DNA from: Beroe ovata
Taxonomy: Eukaryota > Ctenophora > Nuda > Beroida > Beroidae
Assembly: GCA_946803715.1 (NCBI GenBank)
Contig: CAMPET010000261.1
Location: 47,624 to 92,012 of the forward strand
DNA length: 44,389 nucleotides
Reading direction: 5' to 3'
The notes below the pieces were generated by a model. That model did no database searches, was not told the DNA's origin, and worked only from the letters and a program-made list of their open reading frames with translations. The position numbers and the translations under genes are program-made. Positions 11,601 to 22,989 of this stretch are shown in pieces (position 1 is the stretch's first letter; each line of letters starts with the position of its first letter).

Positions 11601-13149
11601 ACCTGACGAATAGCTCTTCAGGGAATCGAGATAGGGCCAAAATACGACCGGGAATCGATTCAGCGTCCAAAAATAGGTAGGAATGCGTAGTATTTGCATG
11701 AAAATGGGACAAAAAATTTTCTTCGAATTTCTGATCTGAGTATCGGTAAAATTGAAAAGAGTGACTCCACACATTTATACTTCGATTTCGATGGTCTTAA
11801 ATGAGAACTTTACTGACACTAAAGACACTATTTTTCTACCAAATCGTCTCGCCTACTCTCACACTACAAGCATCAACCCTATTTATGATCAAATCGAGTT
11901 CACACTAGGCGTGACACCACGCCCAAAAGACGATTTCAAACCCCTGGGAAACAAACACAACAAAAACGCGAAAATCAATGGGACGCACCGACACCAAAAA
12001 ATAATTCTACAGGGGGCATACTAGAAATAAGTGTTCCTGGACTATTTTTTGACGTAGAATTCGAATCCGAAAGAATTTTTGGGCTAGCTCATCGGGAAAT
12101 CGTGGAAAATTCAGATTTCTTGTTTCATGAAAGTTAAGAAGTTACCTGACGAATAGCTCTTCAGGGAATCGAGATAGGGCCAAAATACGACCGGGAATCG
12201 ATTCAGCGTCCAAAAATAGGTAGGAATGCGTAGTATTTGCATGAAAATGGGACAAAAAATTTTCTTCGAATTTCTGATCTGAGTATCGGTAAAATTGAAA
12301 AGAGTGACTCCACACATTTATACTTCGATTTCGATGGTCTTAAATGAGAACTTTACTGACACTAAAGACACTATTTTTCTACCAAATCGTCTCGCCTACT
12401 CTCACACTACAAGCATCAACCCTATTTATGATCAAATCGAGTTCACACTAGGCGTGACACCACGCCCAAAAGACGATTTCAAACCCCTGGGAAACAAACA
12501 CAACAAAAACGCGAAAATCAATGGGACGCACCGACACCAAAAAATAATTCTACAGGGGGCATACTAGAAATAAGTGTTCCTGGCCTATTTTTTGACGTAG
12601 AATTCGAATCCGAAGGAATTTTTGAGCTAGCTCATCGGGAAATCGTGGAAAATTCTGATTTCTTATCACATCCAAAAAAGGTAGGAATGTGCATCTTAAT
12701 GGGACAATTTTTTCGAATTATTGATCTGAGCATCAGTAAAATAAGATGAGTGACTCCACACTTATATACTTCGATTTCGAGGGTCTCAAATGAGGAAGTT
12801 TCAAACCTGTAGCAGTCAATTAAAAACAAAAAGGCGAAAATCTATGAGGCACACCGATACCAAAAACGGTCAAAAGCTATTTTATAGAAACCATACAAGA
12901 AATAAGTGCAGAATTCGAATATGGGGGAATTCTTGAGCCAACTCATCGGGCAATCGAGAGGAAAATTCTAATTTCTGATGCCTACCTTTATTCCAATTAG
13001 TGAAGATTACATCGGCTGTCCTAATAGTGTTGCTGCAAGCTAGCAGGAGTGATCGCAGGTTGTCTGATGGGAGTACTGATTGGTGTGTGTCGAGTACACT
13101 CTCCTCTAGGAGACTAGCATGGGCTTTGAATCCGTCGTAATACAGCTGG
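8667..13149 (-). CDS. Forkhead-box transcription factor, N-terminus incomplete
   Basis: Nuclear DNA-binding factor. Supported exons: 13149-12986, 10403-9354, 9229-8667 (stop). The phases join (1, then 1). The forkhead domain lies near the C-terminus (about 9122-8840): KPTISY in place of the usual KPPYSY, DIYRYIMEKYPYYR, recognition helix WRNSIRHNLSLNDCF, and wing GKGHYWTVRP followed by YRRRLRR. The 350-residue middle exon is Gln-rich (HIKQIQQQQQMQAQQQ) and then Ser/Thr/Pro-rich, typical of activation domains. The 13149 exon (LYYDGFKAHASLLEES...) is unrecognised but open and in phase. Earlier exons may be lost in the gap. It is not FOXN, FOXJ1 or FOXP by its wing and helix; the subfamily is otherwise uncertain. 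An ATG at 10386 could give a 531-aa form. Confidence 0.85.
10480..12780. repeat. About 543-bp tandem repeat, four to five copies, inside the forkhead intron
   Basis: The marker gtgactccacac recurs at about 10665, 11218, 11761, 12304 and 12749 (spacings 553, 543, 543, 445). The third and fourth copies are almost base-identical over a full unit; the first and the last partial copy are diverged. Each unit carries short open frames on both strands (for example + 11752-12024 and 12295-12567, giving identical 90-aa products), but nothing resembling a known protein. The array fills the intron from 12985 to 10404. Very high identity between neighbours means recent duplication, homogenisation or an assembly duplication. 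Confidence 0.9.
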
Positions 13150-13582
13150 CTGTAGAGAGAAATGGTGATTTATACTTGAAAGACTCCGCTTGACATCCAC
13201 TTGCAATTATATCCAACCCTCTTTCATTGAAAGTGGAGTGAAGAGTTTTTGAATTTCTGTTATGAACAGGACAATACACAGACGCCCTCTCTTTACATCT
13301 AAGTGTACAGTGTACGTGTGTTCTGTGTAATTGAGTAAGACTAGCTGTGCTACACTCGTATAATCTAATTTAGTGTACAGTATGTGATCTGATGAGTGAA
13401 ACAGGAAGCTCGTAGTGATAGGAAAGGGTGGGAGTGAAATGTCGAGAAATAATGCATACCTGATGATGTATACCTGATAATGTATACCTGATGATGCATA
13501 CCTGATGATGTATACCTGATAATGCATACCTGACAATGCATACCTGATGATGCATACCTGATGATGTATACCTGATGATGTA
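13150..13582. repeat. 14-bp tandem repeat bordering an assembly gap
   Basis: From about 13451 to the gap, tandem tacctgatgatgta units with g/a and c/t variants (14 bp). The bases 13150-13450 show nothing coding. The array probably continues into the gap. It lies in an upstream intron of the forkhead gene if 14784-14880 is one of its exons. Confidence 0.8.
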
Positions 13583-14208
13583 NNNNNNNNNNNNNNNNNN
13601 NNNNNNNNNNNNNNNNNNNNNNNNNNNNNNNNNNNNNNNNNNNNNNNNNNNNNNNNNNNNNNNNNNNNNNNNNNNNNNNNNNNNNNNNNNNNNNNNNNNN
13701 NNNNNNNNNNNNNNNNNNNNNNNNNNNNNNNNNNNNNNNNNNNNNNNNNNNNNNNNNNNNNNNNNNNNNNNNNNNNNNNNNNNNNNNNNNNNNNNNNNNN
13801 NNNNNNNNNNNNNNNNNNNNNNNNNNNNNNNNNNNNNNNNNNNNNNNNNNNNNNNNNNNNNNNNNNNNNNNNNNNNNNNNNNNNNNNNNNNNNNNNNNNN
13901 NNNNNNNNNNNNNNNNNNNNNNNNNNNNNNNNNNNNNNNNNNNNNNNNNNNNNNNNNNNNNNNNNNNNNNNNNNNNNNNNNNNNNNNNNNNNNNNNNNNN
14001 NNNNNNNNNNNNNNNNNNNNNNNNNNNNNNNNNNNNNNNNNNNNNNNNNNNNNNNNNNNNNNNNNNNNNNNNNNNNNNNNNNNNNNNNNNNNNNNNNNNN
14101 NNNNNNNNNNNNNNNNNNNNNNNNNNNNNNNNNNNNNNNNNNNNNNNNNNNNNNNNNNNNNNNNNNNNNNNNNNNNNNNNNNNNNNNNNNNNNNNNNNNN
14201 NNNNNNNN
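13583..14208. other. Assembly gap of 626 N
   Basis: Unsequenced. It is bounded on the left by the 14-bp repeat and on the right by a (CA)n run to about 14252. The true length is unknown. It may hide forkhead exons. Confidence 0.99.
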
Positions 14209-14257
<49 letters not shown>

Positions 14258-14783
14258 TTCACATCAACAGTTGTGATACAAATAACAATACCTACACAAA
14301 CATGTAAAATATGTTTGTGATGTAACTTGATGCGATGGTTTGAGAGTTTCATGGAAATCATAGCTACAACCAGCACAGTTTTGTGCAGCACCAAAATAAG
14401 GACCTGATAAGTGGTGTCAAGAATCGGCGCCAGGCAAAAGCAATACTGATTGATTTTGAATATGGTCTCTGCGACAAAGTAATGAAACTGAATTTTAATA
14501 ACTGAATCTGGATTTTAATAACTTGACATCGGGAATATTTTCGGAATACAACTCCGTTTTCAACCTCAAATTTGACTGTAATAAGTAGTGTTGATAAGTT
14601 AAAAACTATTGCAAAAGCAATAGTAGAGGTTAAGTGCTAGGGTGTCACTAAAATAATGAAGAGTGGTGTCAAGCAAATAGCGTCAGGGTGGAAGGCTGTT
14701 GTAAAAACGGAATCGGGAATTTTGTACCAGCGCGGCGCGCGCGTATGAATCAAATACGACGCGCGCGAAATAAGATATTTTAC

Positions 14784-14880
14784 AAGGATGAGTCGTGTCC
14801 GCGTACTCCATGAAGTAACAGAAATACGGAGAATCTTGCCACTTGGCCTCAGATAGTCGCTCACACAAGATTGTCTTCAG
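14784..14880 (-). CDS. Probable isolated coding exon, perhaps of the forkhead gene
   Basis: On the minus strand an acceptor (acatttag) at 14882-14881 opens 32 codons plus one base to a donor gtaaaa at 14783. The frame encodes residues such as CERLSEAKWQDSPY and CYFMEYADTTHP, with coding-like composition. The start is phase 0 and the end phase 1. The exon at 13149 needs phase 2, so at least one further exon (in the gap) would be required. A downstream in-phase donor at about 14730 (ctg before gtacaa) is an alternative. I do not recognise the sequence, and it may be chance. Confidence 0.35.
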
Positions 14881-16522
14881 CTAAATGTAGTAGTCAGGGC
14901 AAAAGAGCAACAGAAAATCGAGCGAAACAAATAGTCTCGTGAGAGGGCTCATGTATGAGGAGGAATAACATTGAAAGTATGTGAAGGGATGGTTCAATGA
15001 TCATATATCAATACAGCACAATTAGCACTTGTAACCCGAAACATATCTTGAAACGTGCTAATCATTCAATTGGTAAGTAGTTCGGGGTGGTTTCATTATA
15101 CCCAAATAGGGTGGTGTCATTGCTAATGAGATGAGACAATTTGTACAGGCTATTCCTGGACAAATCAAAGCTGGATAAAATAACGATTGTTCGATTTTGA
15201 TGTTGCATATATAGTATGCGAAATGGTTCTAAAGTTCCAATTTTTATGCAGGATGATATACGTTCGTTAAATTCAAAATGATTCCGTTATCGCGCACACC
15301 CACCGCAACAAATAAACGGTATAAAATCTATCAAAACAAATAACAGAGTTGATAATCAAACAACGGCAGATAAATGGTCACTGAGTAACCAGGTTTACAC
15401 AACCCTATATACTGTCAATTTCATTACTGATTGTTACATTGTTGCATCTCACCAAATAGAGATCTCTCTCTCTCCATTGTTCAGAATATAATATGTTTCT
15501 TTTTAAATAATCATTTCGCCCGGCTAATGACCTAATAAAAAGAGAAAGAGAAATATCTATTCCGTGGTGAAACTATCTCGAATAATATTACCTCTCATGA
15601 GGTATTATCCGTTGTTGGTGGGATAAATCGACATGATGATGATGCGACATTGTTTATGTGTGTGTGTGTGTGTGTGTGTCTAACATGATAGATGGATATA
15701 TTTGTTTCGTTCCAAAGGTATAAACATCGTTACTCATCCTGTTTAAGAAGTTACTGTAAATTGTTGCTCGAGTGAGGAAGTCGCTCGGAAGAAGCAACGG
15801 TTGCTGTTCGTGATAGAATTTACAACAGTTTTGCACGTGATCTCGGATGGGAAATGTTCAGTTTGCGAGTGTGTCGTTCTTTTAGAGTAGAAATCATCTA
15901 CCGCTAGATATTATGTTGTCTATCTGTATCCATAGATAGAGAGGGTAGTGAGTTGTGTGTCGGTATAATTGGGGAGGAAATGATGTGGGAAAATGATCGA
16001 ACTTGAAACAGTTCCCGACAATCATGAACTGTAACTGAAACCGGAGATATTGATCAACTCGTTTGCGGACCTTGTTCCGCGACTATAGAACCGCTGATCG
16101 CATCAAAGTTTAAAACTATATTCTAAGTTCGGGTTTGGCAGGAAAAAACCCGAAAAACTTCTCAGTGATTATCGCCGGCGCCGAATGGCGATACGATCGA
16201 TGTTACTGATTGTCAATGTTATGAACCCTTAATCCGACATGCAAACGTCATTCGTCCGGTAACCAATATCTGAAAATTCGAAACATTGGAGCAAAAGAGC
16301 GAGAGAGAATACATCATAGCGAAGCTAAACAATGCCATGCGACCACGTACCACTTAACCGAGGCACATTTTACTTGTTTACTGGAATAACTCCTTATATG
16401 GCATAATCGATAGTAGAGTAATGTTTCGACAAAAGATAGATTGTGTGGAACCGCATAAAATTAATATGCGAGTAGTGCTGTCGAAATCAATGCTCAATAA
16501 GGAACTAAGCTGTGTTGAGCCT

Positions 16523-16595
16523 AGACTCAGAACTAGAACAAATTTAGAGACACTATGCCATAGAAGTCTTAAATTTGTTCTAGTTAACTATGAGA
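16523..16595. other. Hairpin with 16-nt perfect arms
   Basis: The arm aactagaacaaattta (16531-16546) is repeated in inverted orientation at 16570-16585. The loop is 23 nt, and partial pairing continues outside the arms (ctcag and ctgagtt/ctatgag words). No gene overlaps it. It could be a precursor RNA, a small inverted-repeat element or chance. Confidence 0.5.
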
Positions 16596-16828
16596 CTTAG
16601 AAAAAACTCTGCATCAATTCAGCGTAACAAAGCTGAACAAACAAACAAACAGTAGCTGTGGCTAAGAGAGAAAGTGAGAGAGTGTGACTTGAGTATATTA
16701 CACCCTGAGGGCGGAATCAATAAATATCGCACGTATGTATGTTTGTATATATATTGGCGTGTGTGTGTGTGTGTGNTTTTGTTTGATATTTTCTATCTCT
16801 TTTTCTTAATTTTTAACACTGCTAAGTT

Positions 16829-16859
<31 letters not shown>

Positions 16860-17857
16860 TCGTTAGTGCAGCTCATGTGCACTTTAATAGGGTTGAATGG
16901 GTACCATAACCTGTGGTGCAAACTGCAACTTGCAAGTGTAAGCACTTTCCCTGATTGTCCTACACGTGACTTCAATAAGCCAAAGGGCACAATTAGAATG
17001 ATTGTTTAGTAAACTTTTTCAATCCCACTATAGTTAGAAAGTTACAGACACATTCGTACTTGTGTATTGCTACATCACTAGAACGAGGTCATTTATTGTG
17101 CGTGTATGCATCTTTGAAAGTTTTTTGTCTCCGTGTGTGTGTGTGTGCGTACCTAAGTGTGAGTATGTGTGTCTGTGTGTGTCAGTGAGTGAGTGATTGA
17201 GTGAGTGAGTTCGCGTGCGGTATTTAGTGAAACAGAGATCAAAGGACAATCAAAAGAAACTGTGTTTCTGGGATGTTAGTACTGCGCTAACTCCCAAAAA
17301 GGGCAAAACACTCACTCGCTACCACCTCTCTTTGGTTGACTCGCTCGTAATTTGTCTCCACTACAATGATAAAACATCCTACCCTCTGAGGCGTTTGTCC
17401 TAACGAGAAATCGATGGCGCATAAAAATGAGATTTCAGATGAACTGTTGGTGCAAAAACAGTAAACATGGATAGAGCTGAAAATTCATCAGTCGTATTCA
17501 CCTGGTACATCGTACAAGAAGTACAAGACTGTATAAAAATGTATGTGATATGTCGTTGTCTATCTCGAAACTGGAATAAAACTATCTGAGGATACTGAAA
17601 TAAACCACAGACGATACGTTCATTTTTTGATGTAAGCACTGTTGAGTGATAACACGCAAACGAACACACGAGCTTTTATAATGACACGAACACACGCACA
17701 CAGACACAAAGACACACACAGACACACACAAACAGAGTGATTATACTATATGGAACCTAAACAAAGAATCCAAACAATGATTCTTAAAGCATGCGGCGAT
17801 GCTGGAGTAGTACAAGAAAGCGAAGTACAGTAAAATAACAATTGAGTACCCTCAGAG

Positions 17858-17866
17858 TGTGTGTGT

Positions 17867-17902
<36 letters not shown>

Positions 17903-17969
17903 ATGGGTGTATTTGTGGGTGTGTGTGTGCGTGTCTGTGTGTCTGTGTGTTTGCTCTCGTACGTGTGGT

Positions 17970-18013
<44 letters not shown>

Positions 18014-18070
18014 CACACACACACAAATAAACACAGCACACAGCAAACACACATGCAAAACACACACAAT
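17858..18070. repeat. Large (GT)n/(CA)n block able to form an inverted repeat
   Basis: A GT-rich half (about 17858-17965) is followed directly by a CA-rich half (17971-18050). The strand is therefore nearly self-complementary. The many open frames across it are artefacts of the dinucleotide repeat. Confidence 0.9.
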
Positions 18071-18376
18071 GTGAGTTATACCGTTAGGGCTTTGTAAACA
18101 TACCAGCATGACTGTCAACAACAACACAAATACCTCACATTCCACGAAATATCTCTAATATTATTCTTCTTACATCGCTTACTCTTGAAAATAACAAATT
18201 CCACGGGACTCATTTTCCATGCTTTTATTCGAGAAGAACTTCCCGGGATCCCAAAAGCAACATCTAAAAGAATAATCCATCATAGCCACATAATAATCTA
18301 TCATAGCCTCATGTTAATTGTCATAGGCTATCAAACAGAGTGCGAAAGATCGAGTGAAGACTGTGGAAATATTCGT

Positions 18377-18413
<37 letters not shown>

Positions 18414-20933
18414 NCACTTACACACACACACACACACACTTACACGCACACGCACACGCACACACACACTTACACGCACACGAACAAATAAAGGGGTGGT
18501 GAAGTGAGGGAGATCAACTTACAACTACTTACACATTAAACTGTGAATGTACGTGTTTGTCTGTATGTGTGTGAATGTACGTGTTTGTCTGTATGTGTGT
18601 GAGTGCGCGTGCGTGTGTGTGAGTGTGGTGCGGTGTGAGTGTAAGTGTTTGTCTGTATGTGTGTGTGTGAGTGTGTGTATGTGTTTGTCTGTATGTGTGC
18701 ATTTGTGTGTGTGTGAGTTTGTGTGTGTGTGTGAGTGACAAATGTGTACGCATAAATAAATGTTACACCAGTGAAAGTGTAACACGAAATTGGTGTCCTA
18801 TTACCAGCTTGATTGTGTTTTTGTTACAAGGGCGCAGTAACTTTGAGAGCTCAAAATTCCAATGCTAGACAACATAACTTGATAATTTGAGCTGGAGCTA
18901 ATGTTACCATTGGTGGATACAATGTCACCAGATACTAAAGAACCGCAACAGATTCATCCTCAGGCTTCTATGGAATGATTTTGAATAGAAAAAACTAATA
19001 CCATATTGGTGAAGACCAAGTTATGGAAAAACACAAATTGCCATAGTGGGGAAATGATAAATAATGATATAGCACGAGGAGTTGTTTTTGAAATCTCCCG
19101 AGAGAGGAAAACGATCTGTCAAAAACACAAAATTATGTGAAATTATGCATTTCACCATATCTACCCAGGACTGGATAAAGGTCATATTGTCTCCTTCCTC
19201 TTCCTATGATTACATAATTGAAGTTCAAACAACGCAGGATAAACGCAGGAAAAACAGCGCATCGGTGAAGAAATAACGACAAAGGCTGGCTTTTTCCGAG
19301 AATGATGAAACTATCACTCTCGATGATAGAGTGCAACAATTGATATAGGCATATAGCGCTCGACAAACTGATGTGTCGAGGAGACGAAGAAAACCTTTCC
19401 AAACACCAGGATATTTATCAACCCTAATTACGTCACGTGTTATAACTGAGATGCGAGACGTAGAATTTCCTGTGTTTTCAAGGAACGGAACAAGTTTTCA
19501 TCAATTACAACTTGTTCGTAAATCTAGTTTTGTGATGATGAGTTCGTGCTTTGAGAGGAATCAGAAGATTGAGCTTCCAGGAAACGAAATGAGGAAGCAT
19601 GATCAAGCTTCAGAGACTCAATAAACAACTTGTTGTAGAAAACAAGTTCGCATCAAAGATATATGACAAATGTATGATCGAACGAAACAAATGCGCGAGA
19701 CGATTCAGTTAAATGCTACCTACTCAGTTTTCATTATTAAACTCTCACACCACACCCTCCTCAGTTCCCAGAAACACAGAAAATTGACGGCAACACACAC
19801 AAACCTAGACACAGATAGACGCTACAGACAGTCCAGCAAAGGCCCAATGCATATTTAATAAATGCTGCTCAGTGCTCTCTCTCTCTCTGTGTAAGCCAGT
19901 GCGTTGCTTCAATGGTCACACACAAACAATCACACAGACATACAATCATACAGACACGCATTTAATATACGAGATCACCACTCAAGGAATACACTTTACA
20001 CATGGACTCACTTTTTTGAGAATAAAATTTCTTAGTGCAGGTATTGCATGAATTTTGCTATCAAACAAGTTAATGTAGGTATCCATTGGAAGATTATTAA
20101 CCGTATTTTTATTTTGTGTATAAACATTAAACACGACATAAACAATTCGCTTCACTGCCAAATTAATACATTACCACACAGTTGACAGTGCGGGTCATCG
20201 AGGTTGCACTAATGTAATATGTAGCGAGAGATTGCAGTAATATAAATACTACTTAACACACGACTAGATTCATGATGTACATATGACAGCAAATGCCCAA
20301 TCAATCAATAAATGAGTTGGGTTACGGAGATATATAAACTTATAATGAGCTCATGTTGTGGATACAATATCATTCTGGAAGCGTCTCCCACTGTCCTCCA
20401 CAGACACTGAGGCATGTTTGATAGAATCATTATAATCACTGACCTTGGCAGATGTGGCTTTATTACAGCTTCAATGATGACATTTTTGCTGGATAGGGAA
20501 TGAGAACGTTAGCAATCAATCACAAATATCGAACCATCAGAATATCAAAAATTCGTCATTCTTGAGAAACCATAGTGAACTGTGAAAGCTAATGAAAAGG
20601 GTATGAAACAGACACTGAATTCATGAGTAAGTTACTGATGGTAAATATAGAAATAATTCTAGACTAACAACCATCAAAAATGAAATAAGGTCTCACTGTT
20701 AAAACATGCTTCAAATGACATCCCATCTTTCTCCTCACAAACCAACAACATACTTTGAAGCTCGAAATTGGGATACACAAGGTGACATCAGGCTGTTACA
20801 CGAATTACAGCACCGGCAGTGAATTCTCTCATCATGAAATTGGTCCCTCGGTAAATAATGCAAATAACGTCCCATACTCAAACTCGCTAAAATAAATGTT
20901 TCAAACCAAATTTAAAACATGAAGTATGATCAG

Positions 20934-22490
20934 CTAATTCATAAAAACGTCCTGTGGTATCTGGTTATTGGACTTCATCTCATTGAACCTCTGAATTGCA
21001 GCCTCATAATTCCAACCTGAAGCTTCGAGACACTGGACACAGAATTTTGTAGCCATCCTCGTTGCTTCTTGGATTTTGCTAACCAATTCTTCCTTCGTAG
21101 GTGGTTTGCCTACATCATTATTTTCCAGTTTCTTCACAACTTCTGGACAACCTTGGACAATTGACAACTGGTCGTTAAGGATCAGGAACGAACCATTCTC
21201 GGGATTTGATGCCAGGACAAAGGAACGGCTAAAAGTTCTGTACTCATTTGGGCAATCTATGACCCCGGATAAAACAGCTGCAACATGGTTGTTGATCATT
21301 GCTGATGTATCAATATTAAGTGACTGCAGAATGTGCGTGGTGTTTTCCATTTTACACAGCTCCTTTATTACATTTTCCCTGCCCACATGGAGTCTGGATT
21401 CTCGCTGCTCTGCTCGAGTACAATGCTTGAAGTTTCTGTTACTTCTCATCAGCTCTGATGGCATTTTAATTGGAAACTTGTCTTTGATATCACCTCTCAC
21501 CCTCCATGCAGTGGCAACACTCAAAATACAAGTTTCATCATAAGCAGGGGCAAGCTGACTTCGAGATGCACTTTCTGCATCGTGGAACTTGATGAATTGA
21601 GTGAAGAAATTCTCAATAGCACCCCTAACAGCGGGTTCTAAGTTTATGGAGAACCTCTTCGTTGTTGGAAGTTTCTCCTGTTCTTCACTGTCAAAAGAAA
21701 TCTTCTCTGGGAGTGGAACATTGTCCAAATGGACTAACTTTGAGAACAACTTCCTAATTTCACTCAAATACTGTGCTTCCTCCATCAAATTCTTGATAGG
21801 GTTGTTTATTAGTGAGAGATGTGTCAAGTCTGGAGCGCCTCTTTCAAGATTCTTTAAGTCAGCAATGGAATTGATGTTATTGTTGTCCAGCTTAATTCTT
21901 TTCAAAGATTTACAAGCAGCTGCAACCTCTCTTAAACAACCCGTGTGTTTCAAATTGTTATTTGAGAAGTCAATCTCGTGAATCAAGTCAGCACATTTCT
22001 CCTTAATCAGCTCACTGAGAATTGATGATATTTCAAAGAGCCTACTCTTCATTCCGACTAAATTTTCGTCTAAATGAATCTTCACTAGGCTCAAAGTATT
22101 ATCTTTGTATCGCTGTGCAAGTGCAGCACAGACTTTCTCCTTTTGTTGATCTTTTGTAAGCTGCAATTCAGGGCCACTACTTGGAACAGCAAAAAGGTTA
22201 ATGGTGTGATCTTTCAAAGTCAACTTCCCTGACTGATTTCTTATCGCATCTTTGGCTCTAGGATTTTTGATCCAAAAGATGAGTTTATTTTTTTCAACTC
22301 TTTTATTTTGAGGATCTATATCCTCATTTGTTGTGCTGTCAAGCATGTTGAAAAAGTGGCCTTGATCAAACTTATCAGCATCATGGACAGTGATTTTCCA
22401 CCAACCGGCAGGACGTCCCTTGTTCCTATTGATTCTGCTATAACCAGGATTAAACCTTTGTTTTCCTCTTCCACTGGCTCCACTGGACAT
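20934..22490 (-). CDS. NXF1: Nuclear RNA export factor 1 (TAP), intronless coding region
   Basis: Bulk mRNA export receptor. It acts with NXT1/p15 at the nuclear pore. The 518-aa protein is in one exon (human NXF1 is 619 aa and multi-exon). A basic Gly/Arg/Asn start (1-28) is followed by the RNA-binding domain with WWKITVHDADKFD (30-42) and LIFWIKN. Leucine-rich repeats lie at about 165-265 (FSNNNLKHTGCL, LKRIKLDNNNI, LSLINNPI, LVHLDNVPLP). The NTF2-like domain covers about 285-455, with RTFSRSFVLASN near its end. The UBA-like TAP-C domain ends the protein (CLEASGWNYEAAIQRF, IPQDVFMN). The frame remains open upstream of the ATG to an acceptor-like tatctcag (22533-22526), so the 5' UTR is probably spliced. 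A second ATG 16 nt upstream opens a different, short frame. The RNA-binding and export modules all look intact, so I do not regard it as a dead retrocopy. Confidence 0.95.
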   Translation of the reverse strand: MSSGASGRGKQRFNPGYSRINRNKGRPAGWWKITVHDADKFDQGHFFNMLDSTTNEDIDPQNKRVEKNKLIFWIKNPRAKDAIRNQSGKLTLKDHTINLFAVPSSGPELQLTKDQQKEKVCAALAQRYKDNTLSLVKIHLDENLVGMKSRLFEISSILSELIKEKCADLIHEIDFSNNNLKHTGCLREVAAACKSLKRIKLDNNNINSIADLKNLERGAPDLTHLSLINNPIKNLMEEAQYLSEIRKLFSKLVHLDNVPLPEKISFDSEEQEKLPTTKRFSINLEPAVRGAIENFFTQFIKFHDAESASRSQLAPAYDETCILSVATAWRVRGDIKDKFPIKMPSELMRSNRNFKHCTRAEQRESRLHVGRENVIKELCKMENTTHILQSLNIDTSAMINNHVAAVLSGVIDCPNEYRTFSRSFVLASNPENGSFLILNDQLSIVQGCPEVVKKLENNDVGKPPTKEELVSKIQEATRMATKFCVQCLEASGWNYEAAIQRFNEMKSNNQIPQDVFMN

Positions 22491-22989
22491 TTCAGTGTCT
22501 CCATCTCTATCTAAAAAACCTGAACTACCTGAGATAAAGAAGTTCTTGTAAACCTTTCAATCAACCTACACATGTTCCTTGGAGCACAATTCCTAAATTC
22601 CATTTCAAAGTTTACCTGTTCTTCTCTGAAGGCGCTGATTGATTCTTGGCCAAGATCTTCTGCCTGATTGCCCTCTGTTGGACCCAGAGTTAGGATGTAC
22701 TGAGTACTGCTTCTTATCCATATACATGTCCAAGCTGATAATAAATGGCTCATTTCAAGTTTCAACTTCAGTAACATCATTCAGATAATGATAAATCAAG
22801 CTGGGCATCTCATTATTCACTTGCTACACTTCTGAGCCTTTCAGTCATAGTATAAAATGAAGATAATGTGAATGACATTATCACTGTTGCAGTTAATAAT
22901 ATAATGTCATAGATGAAGCAGGAAATATCTATGATCTATAATACTCAGTGAACATGAACTGAAAAGTCATATACGTTTGCCGGATGTCC

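Larger units (their letters stand above)
14881..20933. other. Gene-poor, microsatellite-rich intergenic region
   Basis: About 6 kb in which I find no supportable gene. It holds (TG)n at 15655-15679, (GT)n at 16759-16775 and 16831-16859, GT-rich 17130-17200, a large mixed GT/CA block 17858-18070, CA block 18380-18480 and a GT block 18547-18738. A 16-nt inverted repeat lies at 16531-16585. The open frames are repeats or short and without domains. It contains the 3' UTR of NXF1 at its right end and possibly the forkhead promoter at its left. Confidence 0.6.

Noticed and set aside
11752-12567. Repeated 90-aa frames in the 543-bp units
   Set aside because: They are identical because the DNA repeat is identical. 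Frames shift between diverged copies and the composition is not coding-like.
15700-15836. Possible minus exon near a (TG)n run
   Set aside because: The frame starts at GTG, has no acceptor and only a weak donor in the wrong phase.
19373-19624. 83-codon frame on +
   Set aside because: No domain, no splice or polyadenylation context, ordinary AT-rich composition; consistent with chance.
22511-22780. 89-codon frame upstream of NXF1 on -
   Set aside because: It is in a different frame from NXF1 and ends at its 5' UTR, with no recognisable content; most likely promoter or 5' UTR.
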